From assembly GCA_002292345.1 (NCBI GenBank), contig DBBT01000103.1, positions 32,698 to 49,155 of the forward strand: a stretch of DNA of 16,458 nucleotides, in the 5' to 3' direction. The position numbers and the translations under genes are program-made. The notes under the pieces are model-generated. The model worked only from the letters and a program-made list of their open reading frames with translations, made no database searches and was not told where the DNA came from. Position 1 is the first letter of the stretch, and every line of letters begins with the position of its first letter. Of this stretch, positions 1 to 8,432 are shown piece by piece. This DNA is from Opitutia bacterium UBA977 (GTDB taxonomy: Bacteria; Verrucomicrobiota; Verrucomicrobiia; Opitutales; Coraliomargaritaceae).

Positions 1-68
1 CGCCGATCGCTGCCAATGATATTCAACCTCAGATTTCGCCAATCGCTAAGCAGCGACCCTGCAATACA

Positions 69-1115
69 TTATTTCGCGCTGAAGCGGTAGAGGGTGGTGG
101 AGCTAAATGGCTCATCGGGCCTGAGGATCGCACCGCCCATTTCGGGACAATTGATGCTATCGGCATAGTCCTGAGTCTCGAGGCAAAATCCTGTCTTTGC
201 GCCGTGAATAAGGCCATCCTTTCCGACTTCTGGTGCATCAGCAGACAGAGAGAGTCCCGCATAAAATTGTACCCCCGGTTCAGTGGTGAAGACCTCCACG
301 GTTCGACCTGATGTAGGTTCGTGCACGATAGCGGCGACCTGTGGTAACTTGGTGCGGCCATTCTCAAGGAAGAAGTGGATGTCGGCGTTATTGCTGTTGA
401 GCTCGCGACTGCCAAGCACGACAGGATTTCTGTAGTCGTTGAATCCATCCACCACCGGGTCGCGGCGGCCAAGCAAGGTACCATTGGCATCAATTGACGC
501 TACCGAGTCTGCGAAAATTTGCACTTCATGGTCTAGAATATCTCCCTCGCCTGAGCCTTTAAGATTGAAATACGAGTGATTTGTCAGGTTCAACGGAGTC
601 GTCTTGTCGGAGCACGCCGTGTAGGCGATTTCGAGCGTATTATCATCGAGCAGCGCGTAGGTGACGGTACATTCGACCGTTCCTGGAAAACCATTGCTAC
701 CGTCGGGGTCGATGATCGAGAGGCGCAGTTTATCGACGCCGTGATCGTTGATAATTTCAGCGGTCCATAGGAGTTGATCATAGCCCTTTAGACCACCGTG
801 TAGACAGTTGGGACCATTGTTCGCCGCGAGAGGATAGTTTTTGCCAGCTAAGGTAAATTGAGCACCGGATATGCGACCCGCGACACGACCAGTGATCGCA
901 CCGAAATGCGGGTGTCCTGCGGCATAGTCCTCAAGTGAGTCCTTGCCCAGAACAATATCGGCAAATTTGCCATCTCTATCTGGCACGCTGAGTGCAACGA
1001 TTATGCCACCATAGTTGGTTATTTTCGCGGATAGGCCATTTTTGTTGGTCAGTGTGAAGAGACTGACAGCTTCACCAGTTGATAAGTTGCCGAATGGCTG
1101 TATTTCAATGCTCAT
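69..1115 (-). CDS. galM: Aldose 1-epimerase (galactose mutarotase)
   Basis: This 348-residue cytosolic enzyme interconverts the alpha and beta anomers of galactose, glucose and related aldoses. The length is normal for the family. The expected active-site residues are visible: His106 in LHGG, the catalytic-acid His180 in TNHSYFNL, Asp245 in ADIHFF and the catalytic-base Glu313 in LETQDYAD. Their spacing agrees with characterised GalM proteins. The start ATG lies 23 bases after the stop of the universal stress protein gene, so it is probably the last gene of the SulP-usp-galM transcript. No Shine-Dalgarno sequence precedes it. No other galactose (Leloir) gene is nearby, so the preferred sugar cannot be read from context. 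The 68 bases between its stop and the left edge show nothing recognisable. Confidence 0.95.
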   Translation of the reverse strand: MSIEIQPFGNLSTGEAVSLFTLTNKNGLSAKITNYGGIIVALSVPDRDGKFADIVLGKDSLEDYAAGHPHFGAITGRVAGRISGAQFTLAGKNYPLAANNGPNCLHGGLKGYDQLLWTAEIINDHGVDKLRLSIIDPDGSNGFPGTVECTVTYALLDDNTLEIAYTACSDKTTPLNLTNHSYFNLKGSGEGDILDHEVQIFADSVASIDANGTLLGRRDPVVDGFNDYRNPVVLGSRELNSNNADIHFFLENGRTKLPQVAAIVHEPTSGRTVEVFTTEPGVQFYAGLSLSADAPEVGKDGLIHGAKTGFCLETQDYADSINCPEMGGAILRPDEPFSSTTLYRFSAK

Positions 1116-1138
1116 ATGGTGGAGCGTAATAGCGGTTC

Positions 1139-1993
1139 CTAGCGGAACAGCAAAACGGGGATTTGGACTGTCCGAATCATCGCTGTCGTGGTGCTACCAA
1201 CAATAAGATGACGGATATGTGAATGCCCGTAAGCACCCATAACTAGTAAGTCGATGTGATCTTCGGCAACGGCTTCGCCGATCACTTTGTCTGGCTCGCC
1301 GTCGCGAATCTCGGCACTGACGTCAAAGCCCGCCTCACTTAATGATCGTTTGGCTTCATCGAGTGCCGCTTTGAGTTTATCACTGCCCTTGCCGATGCTG
1401 AGCAGATGGCATTTCATGCCTTGCAGTAGTGGATTATTGGCAGCGTATTGAACCGCTTTTTTCGAGCTGGAGCCGCCATCAAAGGCCAGTATGAAGCGCT
1501 CCATTTTACTGAATTCACGAGACGCCACCAGTACCGGATGCTGACAGCTGCGCACGACACGCTCAAGGTTATGGCCGATGTGACCTGCTGCGAAATCGGC
1601 GTGGTTGCCGCGCTTACCAATCACGACGAGATCTGCGTCGCGTTCGTAGTTATCAATGGAATCACTGAGGCGGCCATGCTTCTGATCGGCTACAATTTGC
1701 TCTACTCCGGCGGCGCGGAGTTGGGTCATAGCATCTTCAAGGATAACTTCGCCATGCTTACGGGCGACTTTAGCACGTGCCGCTTCTAGTTCGACGATCT
1801 CAGCGAGCAGGGCACTTTTGGCGCCTAAGCCAATACTGCCACTGGTGTCCGCTTTGACTGGGTCTTCATGATGCGGATTGAGCATGTGCAGCACGTGGAC
1901 GGAGGCGGACATCTTAGCCGCAGCCCATGCTGTATGATTATAAACGCTAGACGCGTAAATGGAGCCGTCGGTACAAGCTAGTATGTTTGTCAT
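1139..1993 (-). CDS. Universal stress protein, tandem UspA domains
   Basis: This 284-residue soluble protein carries two consecutive Usp domains, roughly residues 1-145 and 160-284. The second domain has the complete ATP-binding signature G-2x-G-9x-G-S/T, visible as GAYG, nine residues, then GST, near the C-terminus. The first domain has a looser version (GKRG, ten residues, then GHN), so its nucleotide binding may be weakened. Usp proteins bind ATP or AMP and modulate stress responses or partner proteins; no specific partner can be read from the sequence. The gene starts 47 bases after the SulP transporter stop and is followed 23 bases later by galM, which suggests cotranscription. Pairing of SulP and Usp genes is seen in other bacteria, so Usp may sense or regulate the transporter; that is inference. 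Confidence 0.93.
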   Translation of the reverse strand: MTNILACTDGSIYASSVYNHTAWAAAKMSASVHVLHMLNPHHEDPVKADTSGSIGLGAKSALLAEIVELEAARAKVARKHGEVILEDAMTQLRAAGVEQIVADQKHGRLSDSIDNYERDADLVVIGKRGNHADFAAGHIGHNLERVVRSCQHPVLVASREFSKMERFILAFDGGSSSKKAVQYAANNPLLQGMKCHLLSIGKGSDKLKAALDEAKRSLSEAGFDVSAEIRDGEPDKVIGEAVAEDHIDLLVMGAYGHSHIRHLIVGSTTTAMIRTVQIPVLLFR

Positions 1994-2040
1994 CTTATAA
2001 TTTGTTATTGAGTAATGACTGATGGTGAATGGATTGGATA

Positions 2041-3525
2041 TTAATGACCATTTGATCCATCCATTGCACCAGGTTTGTCATACTTGGCAACTTCGAGAAT
2101 TAGGGTCTGGCTTGCTTCGTTCATTCCGAACAGATCAACTTCTGTGCCTTCACGGCGAAATTTCAAGACAACACGGTCGAGTGCATTAATTGCCGACAAA
2201 TCCCAAAAGTGTGCAGCCGATACATCAATACGCACTTTATCGACCACCTCGCGAAAGTCAAAAGCTTCGGCAAAGCTACTAGCCGAGACGAAAAAGAGCT
2301 GCCCACGTATAGTATACGTACGCTCTTTTTTAGAGACTTCCAGGGCAGATGCGATGTTGAGTTGCCCTGATACTTTGTAGGCGAAAAACAATGAGCTAAG
2401 TAGTACACCAGCGCCCACGCCATAAGCTAAATTGTGAGTAAAAACTGTTGTCAGGACAGTTGTAAGCATCACGACACTCGATGTGCGGTGGTGTATGCGT
2501 AAATCTTTGATCGACGACCAACTAAAAGTGCCGATTGAGACCATTATCATCACAGCAACTAGAGCGGCCATAGGGATCTGACCAACCAAATCTCCCATCG
2601 CCACGATTAGAATCAGCAGAATGATACCAGCTGAAAATGTAGAGAGACGCCCGCGCCCGCCCGATTGGACGTTGATCACGGACTGGCCAATCATCGCGCA
2701 ACCCGCCATTCCGCCGAAGCAGCCGGATACGATGTTGGCGACACCCTGACCCGTACATTCACGGTTTTTATCGCTCGAAGTATCTGTCAGATCATCGACT
2801 ATAGTTGAAGTCATCAAGGATTCGAGCAAGCCAACGATCGCTAGTGAGATTGCGAATGGTAAAATAATACTTAGTGTTTCGAAATTGAGCGGTACTTGGG
2901 GCAACAAAAAGATTGGCAGCGTGGATGGCAAGTCGCCCATATCGCCCACGGTATTTAACGTTTCAAGGCCCATCGACATTGAGACGCCAGTCAGCACTAC
3001 AATGCAAACGAGAGGAGAAGGGATGGCAGTAGTGAGTAGGGGTAAGCCGTAAATAATCCCGAGACCTGCTGCGACCATACCATACATTAGAAGCCCCTGA
3101 CCGTGGAATTGTGGCAACTGCGCCATAAAGATGATAATCGCTAGTGCATTGACGAAGCCGGTAACGACTGACCGCGACACGAAGCGCATCAAATTACCCA
3201 ATTTAAAGGCACCAGCTAAAATTTGCAGTAATCCCGTAAGGATTGTCGCGGGAAGCAAATATTCCAGACCATGATCGCGCACCAAAGAGACAAGCAACAC
3301 AGCCATCGCACCTGTTGCCGCAGAGATCATGCCTGAACGGCCGCCGATGAACGCAATGACGACGGCGATACAAAACGAAGCGTAAAGACCGACCTTTGGG
3401 TCGACACCCGCAATGATTGAGAAAGCGATCGCCTCAGGAATGAGCGCAAGAGCAACGACCGTGCCAGCGATGACATCGCGACGTGGGTTCGAAAACCATT
3501 CTTGAAAATATTTGTTATTAGTCAT
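2041..3525 (-). CDS. SulP-family inorganic anion transporter with C-terminal STAS domain
   Basis: This 494-residue inner-membrane protein has about a dozen strongly hydrophobic segments across residues 15-390, followed by a STAS domain at roughly 395-485. SulP/SLC26 proteins move sulfate, bicarbonate or other anions, often with Na+ or H+. The N-terminal block ([21 protein letters not shown]) and the [14 protein letters not shown] segment are typical of the family. The substrate cannot be told from sequence. I chose the ATG at 3525 because family similarity begins there. The frame stays open to an ATG at 3678, but the extra 51 residues are unlike the family and are encoded through a palindrome. 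No Shine-Dalgarno is seen. It heads a likely SulP-usp-galM operon. A terminator-like hairpin lies within the coding sequence just before the STAS domain. Confidence 0.93.
   Translation of the reverse strand: MTNNKYFQEWFSNPRRDVIAGTVVALALIPEAIAFSIIAGVDPKVGLYASFCIAVVIAFIGGRSGMISAATGAMAVLLVSLVRDHGLEYLLPATILTGLLQILAGAFKLGNLMRFVSRSVVTGFVNALAIIIFMAQLPQFHGQGLLMYGMVAAGLGIIYGLPLLTTAIPSPLVCIVVLTGVSMSMGLETLNTVGDMGDLPSTLPIFLLPQVPLNFETLSIILPFAISLAIVGLLESLMTSTIVDDLTDTSSDKNRECTGQGVANIVSGCFGGMAGCAMIGQSVINVQSGGRGRLSTFSAGIILLILIVAMGDLVGQIPMAALVAVMIMVSIGTFSWSSIKDLRIHHRTSSVVMLTTVLTTVFTHNLAYGVGAGVLLSSLFFAYKVSGQLNIASALEVSKKERTYTIRGQLFFVSASSFAEAFDFREVVDKVRIDVSAAHFWDLSAINALDRVVLKFRREGTEVDLFGMNEASQTLILEVAKYDKPGAMDGSNGH
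2291..2330. repeat. Intragenic terminator-like inverted repeat inside SulP gene
   Basis: The outer arms AAAAAGAGC (2291-2299) and GCTCTTTTT (2322-2330) are perfectly complementary over 9 bases. Inside them, ACGTATA (2305-2311) and TATACGT (2313-2319) pair over 7 bases around a single G. Unpaired stretches are five bases on one side and two on the other. T-runs end the structure on both strands. It lies in the coding sequence at the membrane-STAS junction. Whether it affects transcription or RNA stability is unknown. Confidence 0.6.
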
Positions 3526-3545
3526 GTTCAGCTTGAAAAATCGCA

Positions 3546-3571
3546 ACGCCAGCAGGAAGGCCTGCTGGCGT
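3546..3571. repeat. Strong palindrome in the SulP leader
   Basis: ACGCCAGCAGG (3546-3556) and CCTGCTGGCGT (3561-3571) form a perfect 11-base-pair stem around a 4-base loop (AAGG on the plus strand). It lies 20 bases upstream of the SulP start codon. Read on the minus strand, the stem is followed within about six bases by a run of five T. It could be a leader attenuator, a translational control hairpin, or a copy of a dispersed palindromic repeat. The window contains only this copy. Confidence 0.7.
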
Positions 3572-3634
3572 GAATGCCGCGGAGCAAGACAAAGAGTGTG
3601 CAGTTGATCAAGTAGAACTTTAATGACCTGCAAG

Positions 3635-3665
3635 ATTCTAGCAGTCGATGTGCCTTTGATGGCAA
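3635..3665 (-). promoter_or_regulatory. Candidate promoter for the SulP operon
   Basis: Read on the minus strand, TTGCCA (3665-3660) and TAGAAT (3640-3635) resemble sigma70 -35 and -10 boxes, but the spacer is 19 bases, longer than ideal. Transcription would begin near 3628, leaving a leader of about 100 bases that contains the 3546-3571 palindrome and ruling out the upstream ATG at 3678. It is a weak prediction by eye. Confidence 0.3.
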
Positions 3666-3777
3666 AGCGTGCGTGCAAAACTCACGTAAAATAACAAAAT
3701 TAAAATCGAAAAATATCGCCAAAACGCTGCAAATTCACTTTATGGGCAGATTCGGTGTTCAAGAGCTCCGATTCATC

Positions 3778-6700
3778 ATGATTACAGACGCACTCAGAGT
3801 TTTTGAAGATCTTCCCGTTGAAGCATATAAACGGGTGGTTGATTCGTCCTATTTGCAGCAAGGCCTGACATACTTTAAAACGCATGCGGTCAAGAATCTG
3901 AGCTGGAGCCCCGTTTCGCGTGAACTCGTTGCAACGATTTGGGGCAGTCGTAGTAAACCCTATCGGGTGGATCTGTGGGTTGAACAAGAGAGTTTAGAAC
4001 ATCGATGTGATTGCCCGACTTGGGAGCATCGGGGGCAGTGCAAACATTGCGCCGCCGCCGCTGCAGCAGTTTACACTACTGCACACATGAAGAGCTTCGA
4101 GGGCATTAGTATGCCAGACTCATACATTAATGAGCTTCGCCGACAGCTTGGTTATATTTCTCTGGCCGAGCCAACAGAAGAGCGTCTAGACCAATTCGTG
4201 GAGGTCAAAAGCGTTGAAAATTCGCTTTTATTGTCGGTTCAGTCCACGACGGGGAACATTGTATTTAACATTCTCGGTCAGCTTCCCCGCGGCTTCCTGA
4301 CTACGATTGCTTCTATACTGGAGGGTGATCCTTTAGGGCGAGGAGCGGCGCGAACGTTTAGTTTAAAAGATGATGATGAACTTCCTGAGTTGCTTGAAGA
4401 GGCAAAGCATCACGGAGTAACAGTTTTAATCGAGATCGGGCAGGATAGACAGTTACTGAAAATCGGGCAGGGCACTTTACAGCCCTACTATGTTCTCAAT
4501 TTGGAAGCTGATGTAGTCGATGCGAAGATGGTCGGAAAATCTGATACTGGTGAGCGTATCGAGATAGTTGGTGCTCTCGGAAATACCTATTGGGGAGTCG
4601 CAGAAGACGGCACTTTGTATGACTTAGGTGATAATTCTGCTGTCGAATATTATCACATGTTCAGTGCTGATGAGGACTCTTCTCGATCGGGCAGTTTCTT
4701 GCCGTTGTCGGTCCCGCTGGAGCAATTCAGTTCGGAAGCAACGGTCTTGCCGTTTGAGCAAGAATGGAGCACTGAAGGAGATCTGCATTTCGAATGCGAG
4801 GGAGCTGCCGCTTCGCTCATAAATGTAGGTGATGATGCAGTAAAACTAGCTGTCAACATGTCTGCAGGGCCGAACTCGCGGTGTGCGGCACTTGGTTTTT
4901 CAATTGATGTTCGCGGGCATCGTATCTCACTCTTACCGCTTATTCAGCACATTCTAAAGCCGCTCATCGAGCAGCGTGGTGATTTTTTTAATGCCAAGTC
5001 ACGCGTGCGTGTATTGATGGATACTGTGCGCCAATATGTAGCGGCAGATCCAGATGGTCGCCAACTTCTGCGTCAGCGTGTTTCAGGAGAAATCCCGGAG
5101 TTCTTTGGTGCGTATCAAGAGAGTATAGTATTAAAGATTTTCAACGGCTTAGATCTGGTGCTGAGCGCTGAAAATAGTGGCTATCAAGTACTTGGAGTCG
5201 ATTCTGCGACGGCAGAGTGGGTGAGTTATCCGATTCCTATTCAGCGCTTGGCAATGTTGCTCTTCAGCTTTTTCGACCCAGAATCGAGGGACGACATTCG
5301 TCTGCTGGAGAAGTGCTTGTTTTCTGTCGAAGGCACTGGTGCGCGTGAATCGATGTTGCAACGCGCTTCGTTGCTGGCGCGAACACTGAATGTCGATTTT
5401 AAATATGAAAACCAGTCGGTTCGATCCACGCCGGTTCAGGTAGAAATGATCAGCGAGTTGGAAAGTAAGCGTGATATTGACTGGTTTGCACTTCACCCAT
5501 CGATTCAATGTGGAGAACGAATATTAACAGGTGCTGAGTGGCAGTTGTTGGTTCGGGGTGAGCTTTTGTTACGTGATGATGACGGTAACTGGATTATTCC
5601 AGATTTAGGTGTCGATCAAGAGGCGAGTTTAGAGTTGCTCGCGGAGATGTTTTCTAAAAAAGATCGGGCAAAGTCATCCAAGCGCGGCAAGCATATGGAA
5701 GAAGCAATTCAAGTATCTCGCTTGGAGATGTTGGACTGGCTATCGATGCGACGAAGCGGTTTGAGGATTTCACTTCCGCCAGAAGCCGAACAACTATTTC
5801 AAAGTCTAAATGATTTCGACGAGCTTGATGCCTTTGAATTGCCAAAGGGATTTAACGCTGAGTTGCGCGCATATCAGAACGAAGGTTGCGCCTGGATTGA
5901 GTTCCTTTACCAGCATCGCTTCGGTGCCTGCCTCGCCGATGACATGGGGCTAGGTAAGACTGTGCAAACGATCGGGTTTATCGCGCAGCGTTTACAAAGT
6001 GATCTAGCGAAAAAGAAAGGTGCCATACTGATCGTTCTGCCGCCAAGTTTGGTGTTTAATTGGCTAGATGAATTTGAGCGTTTCGCACCAGGGATTGTTG
6101 TCCGAGACTGCTTGGTAAGAGGCGAGATCCATGAAGCCATTCAAACGGCTCAAGTGATACTTACCACGTATGATCGTGTCAGAGTTGAAATCGCGGCCTA
6201 CGAAGAATATCATTTCGACATTGTTGTATTTGATGAAGCCCATTGCTTGAAGAATGTGACGGCCGCGCGTACCAAAGCTGCTGCTCGATTGGAACGCCGC
6301 TTTACACTGTGCCTGACTGGTACGCCTGTGGAAAATAACATCAGCGAGTTTTACTCGGTCATGTCGACTGCGGTGCCAGGTATTTTTGGTAGCTTGAAGC
6401 ATTTCAAGGAATCCTTTCGAAGGGATCCTGAGCGCTTACTGAGACGAGCAAAGCCATTCATTTTTCGCCGTACGAAGGACAAAATATTGAAAGAATTACC
6501 GCGCAAGGAGGAACACGAGTTGTTTCTCGAAATGACACCGCTGCAGAAGGAAATGTATGCACGCACAGTGGCTGAAGTGCGCGAGGAAGTGGCCGAAGCC
6601 TTTGAAGATCGCCCAGAGCAGCAGGCTGGAATCGTAGCACTCGCGGCTATCTTGCGCTTACGTCAAGTCTGCGTGAGTCCCGAGTTGCTGAATAAGCCGG

Positions 6701-7233
6701 TCAAAGAGCTTGCACCGAAGTTTGCCTATCTGGCCGACAAACTCGAAGAACTTGAGTCTGAAGGAAATGCAGCATTGGTCTTTTCGCAGTTTCGCGGCGG
6801 TTTGGATCTAATGGAGAAAGTTGCCAAGCAGGCAGGGGTGCGCTATCTGCGCATGGATGGGAATACGCCGATGGCAAAGCGAAAGAAGATAGTTCAAGAG
6901 TTTCAGTTAGAGAATGGCCCGTCGTTTTTCTTTATCAGTTTAAAGACGGGGGGCGTCGGACTGAATTTAACACGCGCCAACTATGTTTTTCATATCGACC
7001 CGTGGTGGAATCCTGCAGTGGAAAATCAGGCTAGCGATCGTGCGCATCGCATCGGTCAAAAACGTTCTGTTTTTGTGCAGCGTTTAATCATGAAGCATAC
7101 GATCGAAGAGCGCATGCTAGACCTAAAAGCTCGTAAGGCAGAACTGTTTCGGCAGTTAGTCGACGAGCCAGGTAGTCAGTCTTCGGGCACTGGCCTGACA
7201 CGTACGGACTTTGAATTTTTGATCAACGACTGA
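3778..7233 (+). CDS. SNF2-family helicase/translocase with N-terminal SWIM zinc finger
   Basis: This 1151-residue protein is a predicted ATP-driven DNA translocase of the SNF2/RapA type. Near the N-terminus is a SWIM zinc finger with ligands Cys77, Cys79, Cys88 and His90 (CxC, eight residues, CxH). A long region of unknown fold follows (about 100-690). The two RecA-like lobes then show motif I DDMGLGKT (Lys727), motif II DEAH (819-822), LTGTPVEN, the second-lobe motif GGVGLNL and DRAHRIGQ (1087-1094). All motor residues are intact. Bacterial SNF2 proteins act in transcription recycling, repair or defence; which applies here is unresolved. The frame is open from an ATG at 3673, but those 35 extra residues are basic and family-unlike, so I prefer 3778; 3742 is another option. 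The gene stands alone, divergent from the SulP operon, with no restriction or defence genes adjacent. Confidence 0.95.
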   Translation: MITDALRVFEDLPVEAYKRVVDSSYLQQGLTYFKTHAVKNLSWSPVSRELVATIWGSRSKPYRVDLWVEQESLEHRCDCPTWEHRGQCKHCAAAAAAVYTTAHMKSFEGISMPDSYINELRRQLGYISLAEPTEERLDQFVEVKSVENSLLLSVQSTTGNIVFNILGQLPRGFLTTIASILEGDPLGRGAARTFSLKDDDELPELLEEAKHHGVTVLIEIGQDRQLLKIGQGTLQPYYVLNLEADVVDAKMVGKSDTGERIEIVGALGNTYWGVAEDGTLYDLGDNSAVEYYHMFSADEDSSRSGSFLPLSVPLEQFSSEATVLPFEQEWSTEGDLHFECEGAAASLINVGDDAVKLAVNMSAGPNSRCAALGFSIDVRGHRISLLPLIQHILKPLIEQRGDFFNAKSRVRVLMDTVRQYVAADPDGRQLLRQRVSGEIPEFFGAYQESIVLKIFNGLDLVLSAENSGYQVLGVDSATAEWVSYPIPIQRLAMLLFSFFDPESRDDIRLLEKCLFSVEGTGARESMLQRASLLARTLNVDFKYENQSVRSTPVQVEMISELESKRDIDWFALHPSIQCGERILTGAEWQLLVRGELLLRDDDGNWIIPDLGVDQEASLELLAEMFSKKDRAKSSKRGKHMEEAIQVSRLEMLDWLSMRRSGLRISLPPEAEQLFQSLNDFDELDAFELPKGFNAELRAYQNEGCAWIEFLYQHRFGACLADDMGLGKTVQTIGFIAQRLQSDLAKKKGAILIVLPPSLVFNWLDEFERFAPGIVVRDCLVRGEIHEAIQTAQVILTTYDRVRVEIAAYEEYHFDIVVFDEAHCLKNVTAARTKAAARLERRFTLCLTGTPVENNISEFYSVMSTAVPGIFGSLKHFKESFRRDPERLLRRAKPFIFRRTKDKILKELPRKEEHELFLEMTPLQKEMYARTVAEVREEVAEAFEDRPEQQAGIVALAAILRLRQVCVSPELLNKPVKELAPKFAYLADKLEELESEGNAALVFSQFRGGLDLMEKVAKQAGVRYLRMDGNTPMAKRKKIVQEFQLENGPSFFFISLKTGGVGLNLTRANYVFHIDPWWNPAVENQASDRAHRIGQKRSVFVQRLIMKHTIEERMLDLKARKAELFRQLVDEPGSQSSGTGLTRTDFEFLIND

Positions 7234-7418
7234 GGCCTACGTTGCAGATGGGTAACTTTGTAGTTGCGCCTCATGGCTCGAACCTAACCAGGATATAGTG
7301 CCAACCTTGGTTCGCCCGCCGTGTTTCAGGATGCAGAGCCCAAACAAGTCGCGGCTACAATAAATGGCAGGACAGGGATCTGCTGGAGATGACGAAGTTA
7401 TGTCTGCGAACGGCAACT

Positions 7419-7727
7419 CTAGTCGATTAGATAGGGTAGACCGAACAGGAAGAAGAGGAACAGTAGAATGCCGCCAACGAAAAAGAGGAAGCATCCGACC
7501 TGAGCGCGTCTAACATCAGAGGTACCAGAGGTAAGTTGGCGCTCTTCGTCAATTTCGGATGCAGGGGCTACTGGACTCATCGGTACTTTGGGCGCACTAT
7601 TTGTGGCCGCAACGGCTGCGCCCTGATCCACGGAACCTTCGGCATTCGCAATCTGAGTATCAAGCCAAGTTAAGTGCCTTTTAATTAGGTCGCGTTGAGT
7701 GCGTAAATCTTTGAGTTGTTCAGACAT
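7419..7727 (-). CDS. Small tail-anchored membrane protein of unknown function
   Basis: I do not recognise a named family. The 102-residue product begins with a charged, probably helical segment (about 1-32, including LKDLRTQRDLIKRHLTWLD) that could form a coiled coil. A flexible Ala/Pro/Ser-rich linker follows (about 33-75), and a single hydrophobic segment of about 24 residues rich in Phe, Leu and Gly (about 77-100) ends two residues before the C-terminus. This architecture predicts a C-terminally anchored inner-membrane protein facing the cytoplasm. The composition is protein-like, with the hydrophobic block in a sensible place, and an antiparallel frame (7237-7494) overlapping its end has no such character. 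It follows rpmA, but an intrinsic terminator lies between them and reaches to within two bases of its ATG, leaving no room for a ribosome binding site. No alternative ATG, GTG or TTG start is apparent in the first 20 codons. Confidence 0.72.
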   Translation of the reverse strand: MSEQLKDLRTQRDLIKRHLTWLDTQIANAEGSVDQGAAVAATNSAPKVPMSPVAPASEIDEERQLTSGTSDVRRAQVGCFLFFVGGILLFLFFLFGLPYLID

Positions 7728-7728
7728 A

Positions 7729-7760
7729 AAAAATCCCGACTCTTAAGGGTCGGGATTTTT
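7729..7760 (-). terminator. Strong bidirectional intrinsic terminator after rplU-rpmA
   Basis: AAAAATCCCGAC (7729-7740) and GTCGGGATTTTT (7749-7760) form a perfect 12-base-pair stem, extended by C-G and T-A pairs into a very small loop, with T-runs on both strands. It lies 24 bases beyond the rpmA stop, where an operon terminator is expected. On the minus strand the T-run continues to the ATG of the next small gene. It could also stop plus-strand transcription reading through from the SNF2 gene. Confidence 0.92.
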
Positions 7761-7784
7761 GAAAATATGTCGATTTAAAATCGC

Positions 7785-8039
7785 TTATGCTGCAACGACT
7801 TCTTCGATATTGATCTTGCGATGTAATTTATCGAAAGCAACCTTACCGGCTACCAATGCAAAGAGCGTGTGATCACGGCCCATTCCGACGCCAGCGCCAG
7901 GGTGGTAGCGCGTGCCGCGTTGGCGCAAAATAATGTTGCCAGGGATAACGGCTTCGCCACCGAATTTCTTAACGCCGAGGCGTTTTGAATTACTATCGCG
8001 TCCGTTACGTGAAGTTCCTTGTCCTTTTTTATGTGACAT
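7785..8039 (-). CDS. rpmA: Ribosomal protein bL27
   Basis: This is an 84-residue large-subunit ribosomal protein whose N-terminal tail reaches toward the peptidyl transferase centre. The sequence is diagnostic: [15 protein letters not shown] after the initiator Met, then [23 protein letters not shown] and [11 protein letters not shown]. It lacks the cleavable N-terminal extension found in Firmicutes. It lies 27 bases after rplU in the usual rplU-rpmA order and ends in front of a strong terminator. It has the only clear Shine-Dalgarno sequence in the window. The GTPase gene obgE, which often follows rpmA in other bacteria, is absent here. Confidence 0.98.
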   Translation of the reverse strand: MSHKKGQGTSRNGRDSNSKRLGVKKFGGEAVIPGNIILRQRGTRYHPGAGVGMGRDHTLFALVAGKVAFDKLHRKINIEEVVAA

Positions 8040-8048
8040 TTTTTAAGT

Positions 8049-8054
8049 TCTCCT
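8049..8054 (-). promoter_or_regulatory. Ribosome binding site of rpmA
   Basis: The minus strand reads AGGAGA, nine bases before the rpmA ATG at 8039, a canonical Shine-Dalgarno match and spacing. It stands out because no comparable motif is visible before any other gene in this window. Confidence 0.75.
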
Positions 8055-8066
8055 AAACTTGTTTAA

Positions 8067-8381
8067 TTATCCGTTGATGGATTCGATCTTGATGACGGAA
8101 AGATGCTGACGGTGGCCACGGCGCTTCTTATAGCCTTGGCGACGCTTCTTTTTGAAGACGATTACCTTCTTGTCCTTCTTATTCTCGAGGATAGTAGCTT
8201 TAACGATTGCACCCTCAATCAGAGGAGCTCCGAAACGAGCGTCTGCACCTTCACCGATCATGAGGACTTGATTGATGTCAATCGTGTCACCTGCTTCCGT
8301 GTCAGGGAAGGAGTTAACCTTGAGGACATCGCCTTCAGTTACAGTAAATTGGCGACCTTGTGTTTTGATAGTGGCTTTCAT
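8067..8381 (-). CDS. rplU: Ribosomal protein bL21
   Basis: This 104-residue large-subunit protein binds 23S rRNA. The family features are present: the start [12 protein letters not shown], the GAPLIEGA segment, and the basic [24 protein letters not shown] tail near the C-terminus. I place the start at the ATG at 8381, because similarity begins there and the length becomes normal. The frame extends to an ATG at 8423, but that codon coincides with the expected transcription start of a good promoter at 8433-8461 and adds 14 family-unlike residues. It is the first gene of the rplU-rpmA operon. No Shine-Dalgarno is seen. The leader is only about 45 bases, and I see no structured autoregulatory element in it. 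Confidence 0.97.
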   Translation of the reverse strand: MKATIKTQGRQFTVTEGDVLKVNSFPDTEAGDTIDINQVLMIGEGADARFGAPLIEGAIVKATILENKKDKKVIVFKKKRRQGYKKRRGHRQHLSVIKIESING

Positions 8382-8432
8382 TGGAAAAACGGAAGAGCAA
8401 AGCGTTGTGAGCCGTTTAATCAAGGCTTTTCT

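Noticed and set aside
29..493. 154-codon minus-strand frame over the 3' half of galM
   Set aside because: It runs in an alternative frame of a clear GalM gene and has shadow-like composition.
3526..3678. SulP start at 3678
   Set aside because: The added 51 residues are unlike the family, pass through a perfect palindrome, and would start upstream of the candidate promoter's transcription start.
3673..3777. SNF2 protein start at 3673
   Set aside because: The extra residues are lysine-rich and non-conserved in appearance, and A/T-rich promoter-like sequence overlaps them; 3778 is followed directly by domain-like sequence. It is not excluded.
5149..5508. 119-codon antisense frame within the SNF2 gene
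   Set aside because: No motif or plausible start context; it lies wholly inside a conserved gene.
7261..7320. tRNA-like GGTTCGAGCC on the minus strand with a 6-base inverted repeat (CGAACC/GGTTCG)
   Set aside because: No acceptor stem, D-arm or anticodon arm can be fitted around it, and the T-stem pairs poorly.
7237..7494. 85-codon minus-strand frame after the SNF2 gene
   Set aside because: It overlaps the better-supported tail-anchored protein gene in another frame and has no family-like or membrane pattern. The unshared part (7237-7418) shows nothing else I can support.
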